Assembly (NCBI GenBank): GCA_965250275.1 | Contig: OZ252297.1 | Span: 2,790,001-2,854,000, forward strand | Direction: 5' to 3' | Length of the DNA stretch: 64,000 nucleotides | DNA from: G965250275 sp965250275 | GTDB taxonomy: Bacteria; Pseudomonadota; Alphaproteobacteria; Rhodobacterales; Rhodobacteraceae | Shown here: positions 36,901-45,021 of the stretch, piece by piece | How positions within the stretch are numbered: the first letter of the stretch is position 1 | Layout of the letters: each line of letters starts with the position of its first letter | The notes under the pieces: generated by a model | What the model saw: the letters and a program-made list of their open reading frames with translations, nothing else | What the model was told of the DNA's origin: nothing | Databases searched by the model: none | Translations under genes and position numbers: made by a program

Positions 36901-37291
36901 CAATCTCTTTAGGTTGCACCTGCCCTTTCAGCAGGGGCCGCATCGCGAGGCTTGCCTCGACATCTGACAGTTCCAGCAATGGCTGGCCATCCCTGTTCAA
37001 CAGCTCCACGTCGCGCAGACGCACGCGGGGCCGCCAGCCCTCGTTTACAACCAGACCGATGTCACCAAATCGGATGGACACACCCGGCAAATTGCGTTCG
37101 ATCCGCGCCTCGACCCGGTCGCGCACCCATTCGGGCGCGGTCATTGTCTGCCCGATCAGCCGCATCGCCATGACGCCGGACACAACGACGAAAACGGTGA
37201 CAAGGATCATCGTCGTGCGCCCGATACGATGCGCGCGGCTGCGCCGCTTGGGCGGCGTCTGACCGTTGGCGTTGTCTGCCGGTTCCGTCAC
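33926..37291 (-). CDS. AsmA/YhdP-like giant envelope protein (DUF3971 type)
   Basis: 1121 residues. A short basic cytoplasmic N-terminus (PPKRRSRAHRIGR) precedes one membrane helix at about 28-47; the rest is a large periplasmic beta-rich body. The C-terminus GEGLIGFTYTLTGPAASPAVAVNPLSALTPG-type ending (read in two parts) is the AsmA C-terminal pattern. Family members bridge inner and outer membranes and move phospholipids outward (YhdP, TamB, YdbH in E. coli). Here the gene stands 38 bases upstream of queA on the same strand and is divergent from bcp. The role is by family. Confidence 0.85.
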   Translation of the reverse strand: MTEPADNANGQTPPKRRSRAHRIGRTTMILVTVFVVVSGVMAMRLIGQTMTAPEWVRDRVEARIERNLPGVSIRFGDIGLVVNEGWRPRVRLRDVELLNRDGQPLLELSDVEASLAMRPLLKGQVQPKEIALRGAYAEVSRETDGTLSLSFGDQGALVEEATGLPEIIAAVDSALEAPALAALREMELTSVTLRYEDKRAGRVWTLDGGRAQLTRQGDELRLTSALSLLSGRAYASTLELNFTSRLGQSEGEFGVIVSDVAAQDIAVQSPALNWLEVLRAPISGALRGSLLADGAFGPLNATLQIGKGVLQPTDETRPIPFEGARSYFTFDPATQVMVFDELSVQSDWFAGVAEGTAWLGGIEAGELSELTAQVTITNATLNPDDLYDTALELPRTTADLRMELDPFRVTLGEMTIREQDSLMHLRGTLDAAPEGWQLSLDGGIDTMTPAQLLSLWPENAAPKPRFWVDRNLTGGVLSDVDFAMRLEPGSEPNIYVDFDYEDAAIRFMPTMPPITGATGHASLVDRRLVTSTTAGKIIAEEGGALDIAGSSFIIPDVGIPRSAPGILRLMADGSVTSVLSLLNRRPIEALEGTGLPVDVAQGRASASGTLALPLKDRVMNDEITYHLSGEVLDFASTRLMPEQDLSAPRLVVVADQDELQISGAAFVQELPVDMRWVQPLGKDAPRGSVIDGDIELSQRGLDTFGVGLPPGSVSGVGTAEFAVQLQPDTPPLLSLQSDLDGVGLRIPALGWSKSTGSSGRLDIEGIMSEQPELTRVALSAPGLSAEGSLTTSPNGGLGQATFSSLRMGDWLNARVRLIGRGLNATPDIEVRGGTMDLRNSELSGEGDSSGAGGLSVTLNRLQITDDIALTDFVGNFGTRGGLSGDFNGKLNGVTAVSGNLTPSNGRSQIRMTSSNAGGVFRDAGLLQQARGGEFSMLLQPDGPTDYNGTLRVTGTRVQEAPAIAALLNAASIIGLLDELSGAGIQFGEVDARFRLSPDRLTLYESSAVGPSIGLSMDGVYDARSKRLNMQGVVSPVYLLNGIGSLLTRKGEGLIGFTYTLTGPAASPAVAVNPLSALTPGMLREVFRAPAPSPVAGTSSGSAPTPTRRRGHNHQDGSAGGR

Positions 37292-37414
37292 TGGGATGTC
37301 ACCACGTCACTGGGCATTCATCTTGGGGCATTTCGATCGCGTCTGTCTCTTTATTGTTGCCCGCCCTGTCCTATTTTGACACTCACTTTTTGTCACAGCG
37401 CTGGAGAGACTTAG

Positions 37415-37876
37415 ATGCCCGAACAATCCGACCTTGCTCCCGACTTCACTTTGCCGCGCGATGGCGGCGATACGGTCAGCCTCTCGGACCTGAAGGGTCA
37501 GGCGGTTGTCCTGTTCTTTTACCCCCGCGACAATACCTCAGGCTGCACCAAAGAATCCATCGGCTTTTCCGAAGCGCGGGAGGCCTTTCAGGCTGCTGGT
37601 ACTCAGGTGTTCGGGATCTCCAAAGACAGCGTTGCCAGCCACGACAAGTTCGTGGCCAAGCGCGAGCTGACGGTCCCGCTGCTTTCCGACGAGCACGGCA
37701 CGACCTGTGAGGATTACGGCGTCTGGAAAGAGAAGAGCATGTACGGCAAGAAGTTCATGGGCATCGAGCGCTCGACCTTCCTGATCGACAAGACCGGGAA
37801 GATCGCCCAGGTCTGGCGGAAGGTGAAAGTGCCGGGCCATGTGGATGCGGTTCTCGACGCGGCGAAGGCGCTTTGA
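37415..37876 (+). CDS. bcp: Thioredoxin-dependent peroxiredoxin, Bcp/PrxQ type
   Basis: Reduces hydrogen peroxide and organic peroxides in the cytoplasm. 153 residues. The peroxidatic cysteine is Cys44 in FFYPRDNTSGCTKES. In E. coli Bcp a resolving Cys lies five residues later; here that place is Ile49. The only other Cys is Cys98 (HGTTCEDYG), matching the non-catalytic Cys99 of E. coli. So it should act as a 1-Cys type or use Cys98 or an external thiol. The stop overlaps the next gene (TTGA). Confidence 0.93.
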   Translation: MPEQSDLAPDFTLPRDGGDTVSLSDLKGQAVVLFFYPRDNTSGCTKESIGFSEAREAFQAAGTQVFGISKDSVASHDKFVAKRELTVPLLSDEHGTTCEDYGVWKEKSMYGKKFMGIERSTFLIDKTGKIAQVWRKVKVPGHVDAVLDAAKAL

Positions 37877-38700
37877 GCCTGTCGCTCGCCGAACGCGCGG
37901 TCGAGGTTCTGTCGACCGCGGATGGGCGAGCCAAAACCGCCCTGTCACGCCGCCATGCTGCGGAGTGGCAGGCGTCGCGTCAGGGCGAGAGTGACGCGAT
38001 CGAGATTGGTCACGCCGATCCGCCTTTGCACCCGATGCGCCCGGATCAGCCAGAGCTTTTGTCGCCGCGCGAAGTGCCGCGCCGCCGCCCGGGCAGCCCG
38101 CAAGGACGCATCGCGCTCTTGCATGCCGTTGCCCATATCGAGCTGAACGCGGTGGACTTGCACTGGGACATCATTGCGCGGTTCACCGATGTGCAAATGC
38201 CAATGGGATTCTACGATGACTGGGTGAAAGCCGCGGACGAAGAATCCAAACATTTCAATCTCATGGCCGACTGCCTTGAGGCACTGGACAGCCATTACGG
38301 TGCGCTGCCGGCCCATGCCGGGATGTGGCGCGCCGCCGAAGACACGGCGCAGGATCTGATGGGTCGTCTCGCGGTCGTGCCGATGGTGCTCGAGGCACGG
38401 GGGCTGGATGTCACACCGGGCATGATCGAGGTCTTCCGCAAGGCCGGAGCCAAGGACGCGGTCGCTGCGCTCGAAACGATCTACGCCGAAGAAGTCTCTC
38501 ACGTCGCTTATGGGTCGAAGTGGTTCCATTTCTTGTGCGGACGCGCCAACGAGGACCCCAAAATCGTGTTCCACAATCTGGTGCGGACCTACTTTCACAG
38601 CACGCTCAAACCACCCTTCAACGAGGAAAAACGCGCCGAGGCCGGGCTGCCCCCGGAATTTTACTGGCCTCTTACAGAAGACTTGACGCCCAAAAATTAG
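37873..38700 (+). CDS. Ferritin-like domain protein (DUF455)
   Basis: 275 residues starting at TTG 37873 that overlaps the bcp stop, so translation is coupled. A four-helix carboxylate bundle is suggested by HAVAHIELNAVDLHWD (about 79-94), DEESKHFNLMADCLE (about 122-136), LEARGLDVTPG (about 176-186) and YAEEVSHVAYG (about 206-216), giving the paired E..ExxH metal ligands of a di-iron protein. Members of DUF455 are uncharacterised; a related enzyme in tRNA hydroxylation (MiaE) shares the fold. Operon with a peroxiredoxin suggests oxidative stress or iron handling. Confidence 0.83.
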   Translation: MSLSLAERAVEVLSTADGRAKTALSRRHAAEWQASRQGESDAIEIGHADPPLHPMRPDQPELLSPREVPRRRPGSPQGRIALLHAVAHIELNAVDLHWDIIARFTDVQMPMGFYDDWVKAADEESKHFNLMADCLEALDSHYGALPAHAGMWRAAEDTAQDLMGRLAVVPMVLEARGLDVTPGMIEVFRKAGAKDAVAALETIYAEEVSHVAYGSKWFHFLCGRANEDPKIVFHNLVRTYFHSTLKPPFNEEKRAEAGLPPEFYWPLTEDLTPKN

Positions 38701-38825
38701 GCACCTCCAGTTTGACCCGCGTAAAGTTCTCGACGGCATTCTTCCTGCAATTGCAAAGTGATCGGCGGTTTTTTGCCGCTCATGCGCGATTCGCTACCAT
38801 GTGAGGCTTCTTGGCGGTCCAAGCC

Positions 38826-38854
38826 TTGCTCAAAGCTTAGGCCATAGATATGCA
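38826..38854 (+). promoter_or_regulatory. Possible sigma-70-type promoter of the M23 peptidase gene
   Basis: TTGCTC, 17-base spacer, TATGCA. Transcription would begin near 38861, which is past an in-frame ATG at 38850 and supports the GTG start at 38922. Confidence 0.35.
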
Positions 38855-38921
38855 CCTGCCTCAAGGCTCCGGGCTGCACGTACCCAATGCCGAAGTTTGG
38901 GATGGGACGAAGGATGGGCGT

Positions 38922-40244
38922 GTGAGAACCCGGCTGGCAATCAAGACTCATGCTGTGCTCGAAAGATACTTTCCGGAACGGCGTGTTTTTCTGAAATCTG
39001 ACACCGACACACGGTTTATCCGCCTCCGACCAGGAACCCAGCTTCTCGCCTATGCCGGCGCTTCAGCAGTCGTCGCCTGGGCGATTGTCGCAACAGCGAT
39101 CATCCTGATGGACAGCATCGGGTCAGGCAATTTCCGGGAGCAGGCCAAGCGGGATCAGCGCACGTATCAGGAACGCCTGAACGTCCTGTCGGCAGAGCGC
39201 GATGCGCGCGCCGCCGAGGCGCTGGCCGCACAAGAACGGTTCAACGCCGCGCTGACCCAGATTTCCGCAATGCAGTCCGAGTTGCTGCAATCCGAAACAC
39301 AGCGCCACGAACTGGAGACCGGAATCGACGTCATCCAGTCGACCTTGCGCGGGACCATGAAAGAGCGCGAAGCTGCTCGCCATCAGGTGGCCGAACTGGA
39401 AGCGCGGCGGGAGGGCGACGCGCCGGTCGGTGCCCCGGGCCAGGGCGCGCCGATTGACTTCGTGGCCCAGGCGCTGGCCGACACCGCCGCCGAGCGGGAT
39501 CAGATCCAGGCCGACGCCGAAGCCGCGCTGACCCATGCGCACGATCTTGCGCTGGAAATGGAGCTGATGAAGGAGCAGAACGATCAAATCTTCCGCCAGT
39601 TGGAAGAGGCGATGTCAATCTCGGTTGCGCCGCTGGACAAGATGTTCCGCAGCGCGGGCATGCCCACAGACCGAATCCTTCAGGAAGTACGGCGTGGCTA
39701 TAGCGGTCAGGGTGGCCCACTCACGCCTTTGACCCTCTCGACCCGCAGCGAAGAACCCTCACCAGATGCCATGCGCGCGAACCGGCTGCTGAACCAAATG
39801 GATCAGCTCAACCTGTATCGTCTTGCCGCTCAGAAAGCGCCGTTTGCCAGCCCGGTGAAGGCTGCGGTGCGGCATACGTCCGGCTTTGGCTATCGCCGCG
39901 ACCCCAAAACGGGTGGTCGGCGCATGCATAACGGAACCGACTTTGCCGGTCCCCACGGCACCGATATCTTTGCAACCGCAGATGGAATCGTCACCCATGC
40001 CGGGTGGCAGTCCGGTTTTGGCCGGCTTGTCAGAATTCAGCACGCCTTTGGGATCGAAACGGTCTACGCCCACAACACCAGCATTCGCGTCAAGAAGGGC
40101 CAAAGGGTCTCGCGCGGGGATCACATTGCTGATATGGGTAGCACCGGACGGTCGACCGGCACACATCTTCACTACGAAGTCCGTGTGAACGGCAGACCCG
40201 TAAACCCCATGATCTACATTAAGGCTGCGAGAAATGTTTTCTAA
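38922..40244 (+). CDS. M23 family metallopeptidase (LytM/peptidoglycan DD-endopeptidase)
   Basis: Zinc endopeptidase acting on peptidoglycan cross-bridges or regulating such enzymes. 440 residues from GTG 38922, which has GAAGGA before it; an ATG at 38850 is in frame but lies at the suspected -10. A membrane helix sits at about 35-57 (LLAYAGASAVVAWAIVAT), followed by a coiled coil (about 65-190), then the C-terminal M23 domain with HNGTDFAGPHG (metal ligands His and Asp) and THLHYEVRVNG. The gene overlaps the bactofilin gene by 11 bases. Confidence 0.9.
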   Translation: MRTRLAIKTHAVLERYFPERRVFLKSDTDTRFIRLRPGTQLLAYAGASAVVAWAIVATAIILMDSIGSGNFREQAKRDQRTYQERLNVLSAERDARAAEALAAQERFNAALTQISAMQSELLQSETQRHELETGIDVIQSTLRGTMKEREAARHQVAELEARREGDAPVGAPGQGAPIDFVAQALADTAAERDQIQADAEAALTHAHDLALEMELMKEQNDQIFRQLEEAMSISVAPLDKMFRSAGMPTDRILQEVRRGYSGQGGPLTPLTLSTRSEEPSPDAMRANRLLNQMDQLNLYRLAAQKAPFASPVKAAVRHTSGFGYRRDPKTGGRRMHNGTDFAGPHGTDIFATADGIVTHAGWQSGFGRLVRIQHAFGIETVYAHNTSIRVKKGQRVSRGDHIADMGSTGRSTGTHLHYEVRVNGRPVNPMIYIKAARNVF

Positions 40245-40755
40245 GAGCAAAATCAACGAGCCCGGTGCGAAGCCTGACGCGGCCAGCCCGGCCGTACCCG
40301 AGGCGAAACCAGCTGCCCCGACGACAAGTGCAGGCGATCTCAAGTCGAGCCCGCCCAAGGCCAAGCCACCCGCCTCTACCCTGTCGGCGGATCTGCACAT
40401 CACCGGCAACATCAAGACGTCAGGTGACATCCAGGTTGAAGGCACAGTCGAAGGGGACATTCGTGCCCACCTGCTGACCATCGGCGAGTCCGCCACGATC
40501 AAAGGCGAAGTGACCGCTGATGATGTCGTGATCAATGGCCGCATCGTGGGCCGCGTTCGTGGACTGAAAGTGCGCCTCACGTCGACCGCCCGTGTCGAAG
40601 GCGACATCATTCACAAAACCATCGCCATCGAATCCGGTGCCCATTTCGAAGGCTCCGTGCAGCGTCAGGATGATCCGCTGAACCCCGGCCGCAAAGGCGC
40701 GCCTGCGGGTGCAAACCCGGCGGCGGCCCCTGCTGCAAAGGCAGAAGCCTCTTAA
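40234..40755 (+). CDS. Bactofilin (polymer-forming cytoskeletal protein)
   Basis: 173 residues. The core (about 50-135) is a right-handed beta-helix of short repeats (DLHITGNIKTSGDIQVEG and following) typical of bactofilins, which form nucleotide-free filaments under the membrane. Pro/Ala-rich tails flank it. It overlaps the M23 peptidase gene, a pairing known from shape-determining modules in other bacteria (CcmA with Csd1 in Helicobacter), so a role in placing cell-wall hydrolysis is likely. The latter is inference from context. Confidence 0.92.
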   Translation: MFSKSKINEPGAKPDAASPAVPEAKPAAPTTSAGDLKSSPPKAKPPASTLSADLHITGNIKTSGDIQVEGTVEGDIRAHLLTIGESATIKGEVTADDVVINGRIVGRVRGLKVRLTSTARVEGDIIHKTIAIESGAHFEGSVQRQDDPLNPGRKGAPAGANPAAAPAAKAEAS

Positions 40756-40767
40756 GGTCGCCACCCG

Positions 40768-42270
40768 TTGACGGTTTCACAGGCGTCGCAGGCAAAGCCC
40801 GCGGCGCCTGTTTTTCATCCGGGTTTCTGCGACCCAGCAGCCCGCCCGTTTGTTCTGGCAGCCGCCATTCTGGCGTCCGCACTGGGATTCATTGACGGCA
40901 CAGTGGTCGCCATTGCGATGCCCGCCATTCGGGGCAGTCTGGATGCGTCGCTGGAACAGGCCCAGTGGGTGCACAACGCCTATATGCTGACGCTCTCCGC
41001 CCTGATCCTGGCGGGCGGTGCCATGGGTGACAGGTTTGGGCTGGCACGGGTGTTTTCGCTGGGGATCGCGCTGTTTGTTGCTGCGTCACTGCTCTGCACC
41101 ATCGCCCCCAACGCACCGTTTCTGGTGGTTGTGCGCGCCCTGCAAGGCATGGGAGCCGCGATCATGGTGCCCGGATCGCTTGCGGTGATCGCGCGCGCCT
41201 ATCCACGGGAAGAGCGCGGCCGGGCCATCGGAATTTGGGCGGCTGCTTCGGCGCTGACCACGGCGCTCGGCCCGATCATCGGAGGTCTGGCGCTCAGTCT
41301 CGGCGGGCCAGAGATGTGGCGCTGGATATTCGCGGTGAACCTTCCGCTCGGAGCACTGGCGCTCTGGCTCCTGAACAGCAGAGTCAAATCGGACCGCCTA
41401 CAGAGCGACACCCGGATCGATTTGCCCGGCGCAATGCTGGCGACGCTCGCATTGCTCTGCGTGGCCTGGGGGCTGACAAATGCCAGCCACGGCGCGCCCA
41501 CCAGCACCTGGGTCTGGCTGTGCACAGGCGTCGTTGCATTTGGCCTGTTTCTGTGGGTCGAGGCGCGCAGCGCAGCCCCAATGATGCCACTCTCCCTTTT
41601 CCGCAGTCGTGCGTTTTCGGTGGTGAACCTGCTCTGTTTCACCCTCTATTGCGCGCTGAACATCGTCTTGTTCTTCCTGCCCATGACGCTGATCGCCGGA
41701 TGGGGCATGAACGAGATTTGGGCCAGTTTTTCCTTCGCCCCCCTTTCCGTCTTTATCTCCCTGCTGTCCGCACGCATGGGGCAATTGGCGGACCGGTTTG
41801 GGGCGCGACCCCTATTGGCCGGTGGGTCCGCGATGGTCGCTTTGGGGTATGCATGGATGGCCCTGACCATTCCCTCTCAGGAGTTCTGGTACGGGATCAT
41901 GGTGTCGATGTGTCTGGTCGGATTTGGCATGGCTTGTGTGGTCGCACCCTTGTCCACCGAGGTGATGGGGTCCGTGCCCGAGGCGCAATCTGGCACAGCA
42001 TCGGGCATCAACAACGCGATCACCCGTCTGGCCGGCCTGATTTCTGTCGCTTCTGTCGGCGGTCTGGTGGCGGCCAGCTACGCTCGTGCTGGCGGAATGG
42101 GCAGTTTTGGTGTGGTCTCGGACCTGCCGGGCGAGGCCGACGCGATGTCCACCGCCTTTGCCACAATCGCGTGGGTGGCTGCCGGGCTTTCGGCGCTCAG
42201 TGCGTTGATCGCCTGGGGTGGCCTGCCGAAGCAAAGAAACGAAGCACCGAACGGCGGCTCAAAGAGCTAA
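40768..42270 (+). CDS. MFS drug-efflux transporter, EmrB/QacA 14-helix type
   Basis: 500-residue inner-membrane proton antiporter with about 14 hydrophobic segments. Motifs seen: LGFIDGTVVAIAMPAIRGSL (motif D1) near residue 31-50, GGAMGDRFGLARVFSLG (motif A) near 83-99, and VPGSLAVIARAYPREERGRAIG (motif B/C region). The start is a TTG at 40768 with a weak ribosome-binding site, 12 bases after the bactofilin stop, so the start may be downstream. No adjacent membrane fusion protein or regulator. Substrate unknown. Confidence 0.87.
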   Translation: MTVSQASQAKPAAPVFHPGFCDPAARPFVLAAAILASALGFIDGTVVAIAMPAIRGSLDASLEQAQWVHNAYMLTLSALILAGGAMGDRFGLARVFSLGIALFVAASLLCTIAPNAPFLVVVRALQGMGAAIMVPGSLAVIARAYPREERGRAIGIWAAASALTTALGPIIGGLALSLGGPEMWRWIFAVNLPLGALALWLLNSRVKSDRLQSDTRIDLPGAMLATLALLCVAWGLTNASHGAPTSTWVWLCTGVVAFGLFLWVEARSAAPMMPLSLFRSRAFSVVNLLCFTLYCALNIVLFFLPMTLIAGWGMNEIWASFSFAPLSVFISLLSARMGQLADRFGARPLLAGGSAMVALGYAWMALTIPSQEFWYGIMVSMCLVGFGMACVVAPLSTEVMGSVPEAQSGTASGINNAITRLAGLISVASVGGLVAASYARAGGMGSFGVVSDLPGEADAMSTAFATIAWVAAGLSALSALIAWGGLPKQRNEAPNGGSKS

Positions 42271-42320
42271 GTCTGACTTTTGCCAATGGGTTGCGCGTCG
42301 ATGCTTACGTCGCCGTCGCA

Positions 42321-43283
42321 TTATTGTCCAAGCATCCATCGCCCGTCAGGCCAGAACGCATGGAACGCAAAAGCAAACATCACATCATGCGCCAGATTGC
42401 GCCCGTTCGGATCCTGCACACGGATTGTGCCAACGTCCCGGCCACGGGCGATCTGGTCGCTATCAAGGGCCGAAGCCTGCCCAGGACGCCAGGAGATCAC
42501 CACGCCGGCCTCTGCCACCTGCCCTTCCTGGCGCAAACGGGTCAGGGGCCATGCCCGATCCCCCACACGGACAACCCGTACCAAGGGCGGGATCCCATGC
42601 GGCGGGTTTTCCCCGTTGTAGAGGAAGGGGCGTGCCGAAGTGTCGTACCCCCGGTAGGGGTTGCGCCCATAGGCGCGGTTGTATGCGGGCTCAGCCATGA
42701 CCAGCCCGCTTGGATTGCGCGACTGAAACTCTGACCAACTCTCCATCCAACTTGGCAAAGCAGACAGGTCGACGCCGGTCATGACCCCGACGATGCCCTC
42801 GCCGGTCGCCTGCTGCCACCAGCTTTCGGTTTCGCGGTCATACATCACCATGTCGGAATTGCGCAGCTTGCCGGTGACACCGAACGTGAGAACCTGTCCA
42901 CGCACCCGGCGATCAAAAGTGATGCCCGAATTGCAGAGCGGGCAATAGGTCACCGCAATCGGCAGATTACCCACCCGGTCATTCACTATCTCATGCCACA
43001 TCAGATAGCGGATCGGGTAGGCGCGCGGCTCTGACCCAGAGATTTCGACTGCAATCACAGGTTCCGTCGCACCCAGACCCGTTTTTCCAGTCGCGCGCAC
43101 GAACTGCGGATCGCTCAAGGCAGGAATGCCGTCCCTCGGAGGCCCGCCCGATCTTATCTCGGACCAGCGCTCGATCGTCGTCAGAGAAAAGTCGGTTTGC
43201 GGCCATTCTCCGCGCCAGCGATCAGGGTCGGCGAGCACGCTCCCGGCCGCAAAAAGAGAGAGGATCACGGCGATGTAGCGCAT
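42321..43283 (-). CDS. DUF3179 domain-containing secreted protein
   Basis: 320 residues with a signal peptide (MRYIAVILSLFAAGSVLA). The family block YCPLCNSGITFDRRVRG near residue 115-130 has a CPLC pair that may bind metal or form a disulfide. YLMWHEIVNDRVGNLPIAVTY and FGVTGKLRNSDMVMYDRETES-like text around it are also typical. No biochemical role is known for DUF3179. Convergent with the efflux gene, 50 bases apart. Confidence 0.85.
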   Translation of the reverse strand: MRYIAVILSLFAAGSVLADPDRWRGEWPQTDFSLTTIERWSEIRSGGPPRDGIPALSDPQFVRATGKTGLGATEPVIAVEISGSEPRAYPIRYLMWHEIVNDRVGNLPIAVTYCPLCNSGITFDRRVRGQVLTFGVTGKLRNSDMVMYDRETESWWQQATGEGIVGVMTGVDLSALPSWMESWSEFQSRNPSGLVMAEPAYNRAYGRNPYRGYDTSARPFLYNGENPPHGIPPLVRVVRVGDRAWPLTRLRQEGQVAEAGVVISWRPGQASALDSDQIARGRDVGTIRVQDPNGRNLAHDVMFAFAFHAFWPDGRWMLGQ

Positions 43284-43537
43284 ATCAGTGTCTCCTGGGC
43301 ATGCTGAAACGATGACCAGCAGGCCGGTTTCTGCATAGCCCCGGCACAGAGTTGTGAACGCGCGTCAACGCTCTTGCATCTCGAAGCGAAGTCAAAAGCA
43401 GCTCCAATGAGGGTCCGGCTAAGGCCAGAAAGGGGGCGTTGTGTTCCGCTGCCGGAGTCACGGCTGCACAAATCGTCGGCTCACAGACACCACATGGCGC
43501 TGCGATGGCCGTCTATTTCATATCACTCGCAAGAAAG

Positions 43538-44395
43538 ATGTCGAAACCCGCGTGTCTGCACCCTAAGGTAAAGTTGCTTCTGACCCTATTCGTCGTTCTT
43601 TGTGAGTATGCGATTATGAGTTTTTGGGACATTACGCTGGCAGAAACACGGCATGCGCTGATCCTCTACCTGGGCTTCGCGACCGCAGCCTTCATATTGT
43701 TTTATGGTTTTCTGCGGCATCTGCTCGCCCGCCGAAAAATCCAGCTGCGCTTTCCAAAGCTGACCGACTATGGGCGCGAAGTGTTTTTTTCGCTGATTTC
43801 GATCATCATTTTCGGAACAGTCTCCGGCATCGTGTTTCTGGTCTTGCGCCCTTACAACAATGTCTACTACGGCGCCTGGGACAGCTATGGCGTAGCGTAC
43901 TACTTTCTGAGCTATATCTGGGTGCTGTTCGTGCACGATACCTATTTTTACTGGGCGCATCGGCTGTTGCACACCAATTGGCTCTATCACAACGTGCATA
44001 TCATTCATCACCGCTCCACAAATCCGTCGCCCTGGGCGTCTTACGCGTTCCATCCCCTCGAAGCCCTGATGAACTCGGGCATCTTGTTTATTTTAGCGTT
44101 CACCGTTCCAATCCATTACTCGGTCGCTATCTTCGTCTTTGCCTTCCAGATCGGGTTCAACGTGTATGTGCATCTGGGGTACGAATTGCTGCCCCGGCGG
44201 TTCCAGCGCACAACGTTTGGCCGCTGGCTCAACACGTCGGTCGCCCACAACCTGCACCACGAACGGTCCTATGGGAATTTCGGGCTGTACCTGCTGTTTT
44301 GGGATCGTGTTATGGGCACCGTGCGCAAAGACTACGACACTGCCTATGACAACGTGATCGAAGGCAATTCCTCGAAGCCACGCGCGCAACAATGA
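43538..44395 (+). CDS. Sterol desaturase / fatty acid hydroxylase superfamily membrane protein
   Basis: About 285 residues from ATG 43538; in-frame starts at 43439 (TTG with AGGGGG), 43505 and 43616 are alternatives. Four to five hydrophobic segments and the three histidine clusters of a membrane di-iron oxygenase: HDTYFYWAHRLLH, HNVHIIHHRS and HNLHHERSYG. Such enzymes hydroxylate or desaturate lipids, for example carotenoids, sterols or fatty acids. No pathway partner is next to it, so the lipid substrate is not predicted. A GC-rich hairpin follows. Confidence 0.85.
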   Translation: MSKPACLHPKVKLLLTLFVVLCEYAIMSFWDITLAETRHALILYLGFATAAFILFYGFLRHLLARRKIQLRFPKLTDYGREVFFSLISIIIFGTVSGIVFLVLRPYNNVYYGAWDSYGVAYYFLSYIWVLFVHDTYFYWAHRLLHTNWLYHNVHIIHHRSTNPSPWASYAFHPLEALMNSGILFILAFTVPIHYSVAIFVFAFQIGFNVYVHLGYELLPRRFQRTTFGRWLNTSVAHNLHHERSYGNFGLYLLFWDRVMGTVRKDYDTAYDNVIEGNSSKPRAQQ

Positions 44396-44445
44396 ATCAG
44401 CGCCTTACGTGCGAAATGGGCTGACACCAGTTAGGACGGGCGAAC

Positions 44446-44465
44446 CCGGCGCCCGGGGGCGCCGG
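44446..44465. terminator. Hairpin between convergent hydroxylase and cyclophilin genes
   Basis: Eight-base-pair perfect stem CCGGCGCC / GGCGCCGG with loop CGGG in the 77-base gap between two stops. No T-run, so it is terminator-like only. Confidence 0.45.
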
Positions 44466-44472
44466 ATATCTG

Positions 44473-45021
44473 TCACTCGGTTACAGTGACCTTTTTCATG
44501 ACATCGGGCTGGCCAACCACAGCCCCGTTGCCGCCGGTTCCCAGCTTGATAGCATCGACCACGTCCATGCCTTCGGTCACGCGTCCGATCACCGTGTACT
44601 GCCCGTTCAGGAAGTACCCCTCGTCGAACATGATGAAGAACTGGCTGTTGGCGCTGTTGGGATCCTGCGCCCGCGCCATACCAACGACACCACGGTCGAA
44701 CGGCACGTCCGAGAACTCGGCTGCGACGTTGGGGCGATCTGATTTTCCAGTGCCTGCGCGACGCATGTCACCACCCATCTTGCCGTGCTGTACGTCACCG
44801 GTCTGGGCCATGAAACCGTCGATGACACGGTGGAACACTACGCCATCATAGGCACCCTCGGCGGCCAGCGCGGCGATCTGGGCCACATGGTTCGGTGCAA
44901 CGTCGTCCAGCAAATCAATCACGACGGTGCCATTGGCGCCTTCGCCTTCGATTTCGATTTCCAGTCCGGTGGCCAGCGCCGGTCCGGCCAGAACCATAAA
45001 AAGCGCTGCCAGTTTACGCAT
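44473..45021 (-). CDS. Periplasmic cyclophilin-type peptidyl-prolyl isomerase
   Basis: Catalyses cis-trans isomerisation of proline peptide bonds. 182 residues with a signal peptide (MRKLAALFMVLAGPALATG). Active-site blocks: VVFHRVIDGFMAQTGDV near 60-77 (catalytic Arg in FHRV), and NSANSQFFIMFDE near 122-134. It overlaps the end of the next cyclophilin gene upstream by eight bases, so they form a pair. Protein sequences are similar over the whole core, which suggests a tandem duplication with export of one copy. Confidence 0.93.
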   Translation of the reverse strand: MRKLAALFMVLAGPALATGLEIEIEGEGANGTVVIDLLDDVAPNHVAQIAALAAEGAYDGVVFHRVIDGFMAQTGDVQHGKMGGDMRRAGTGKSDRPNVAAEFSDVPFDRGVVGMARAQDPNSANSQFFIMFDEGYFLNGQYTVIGRVTEGMDVVDAIKLGTGGNGAVVGQPDVMKKVTVTE

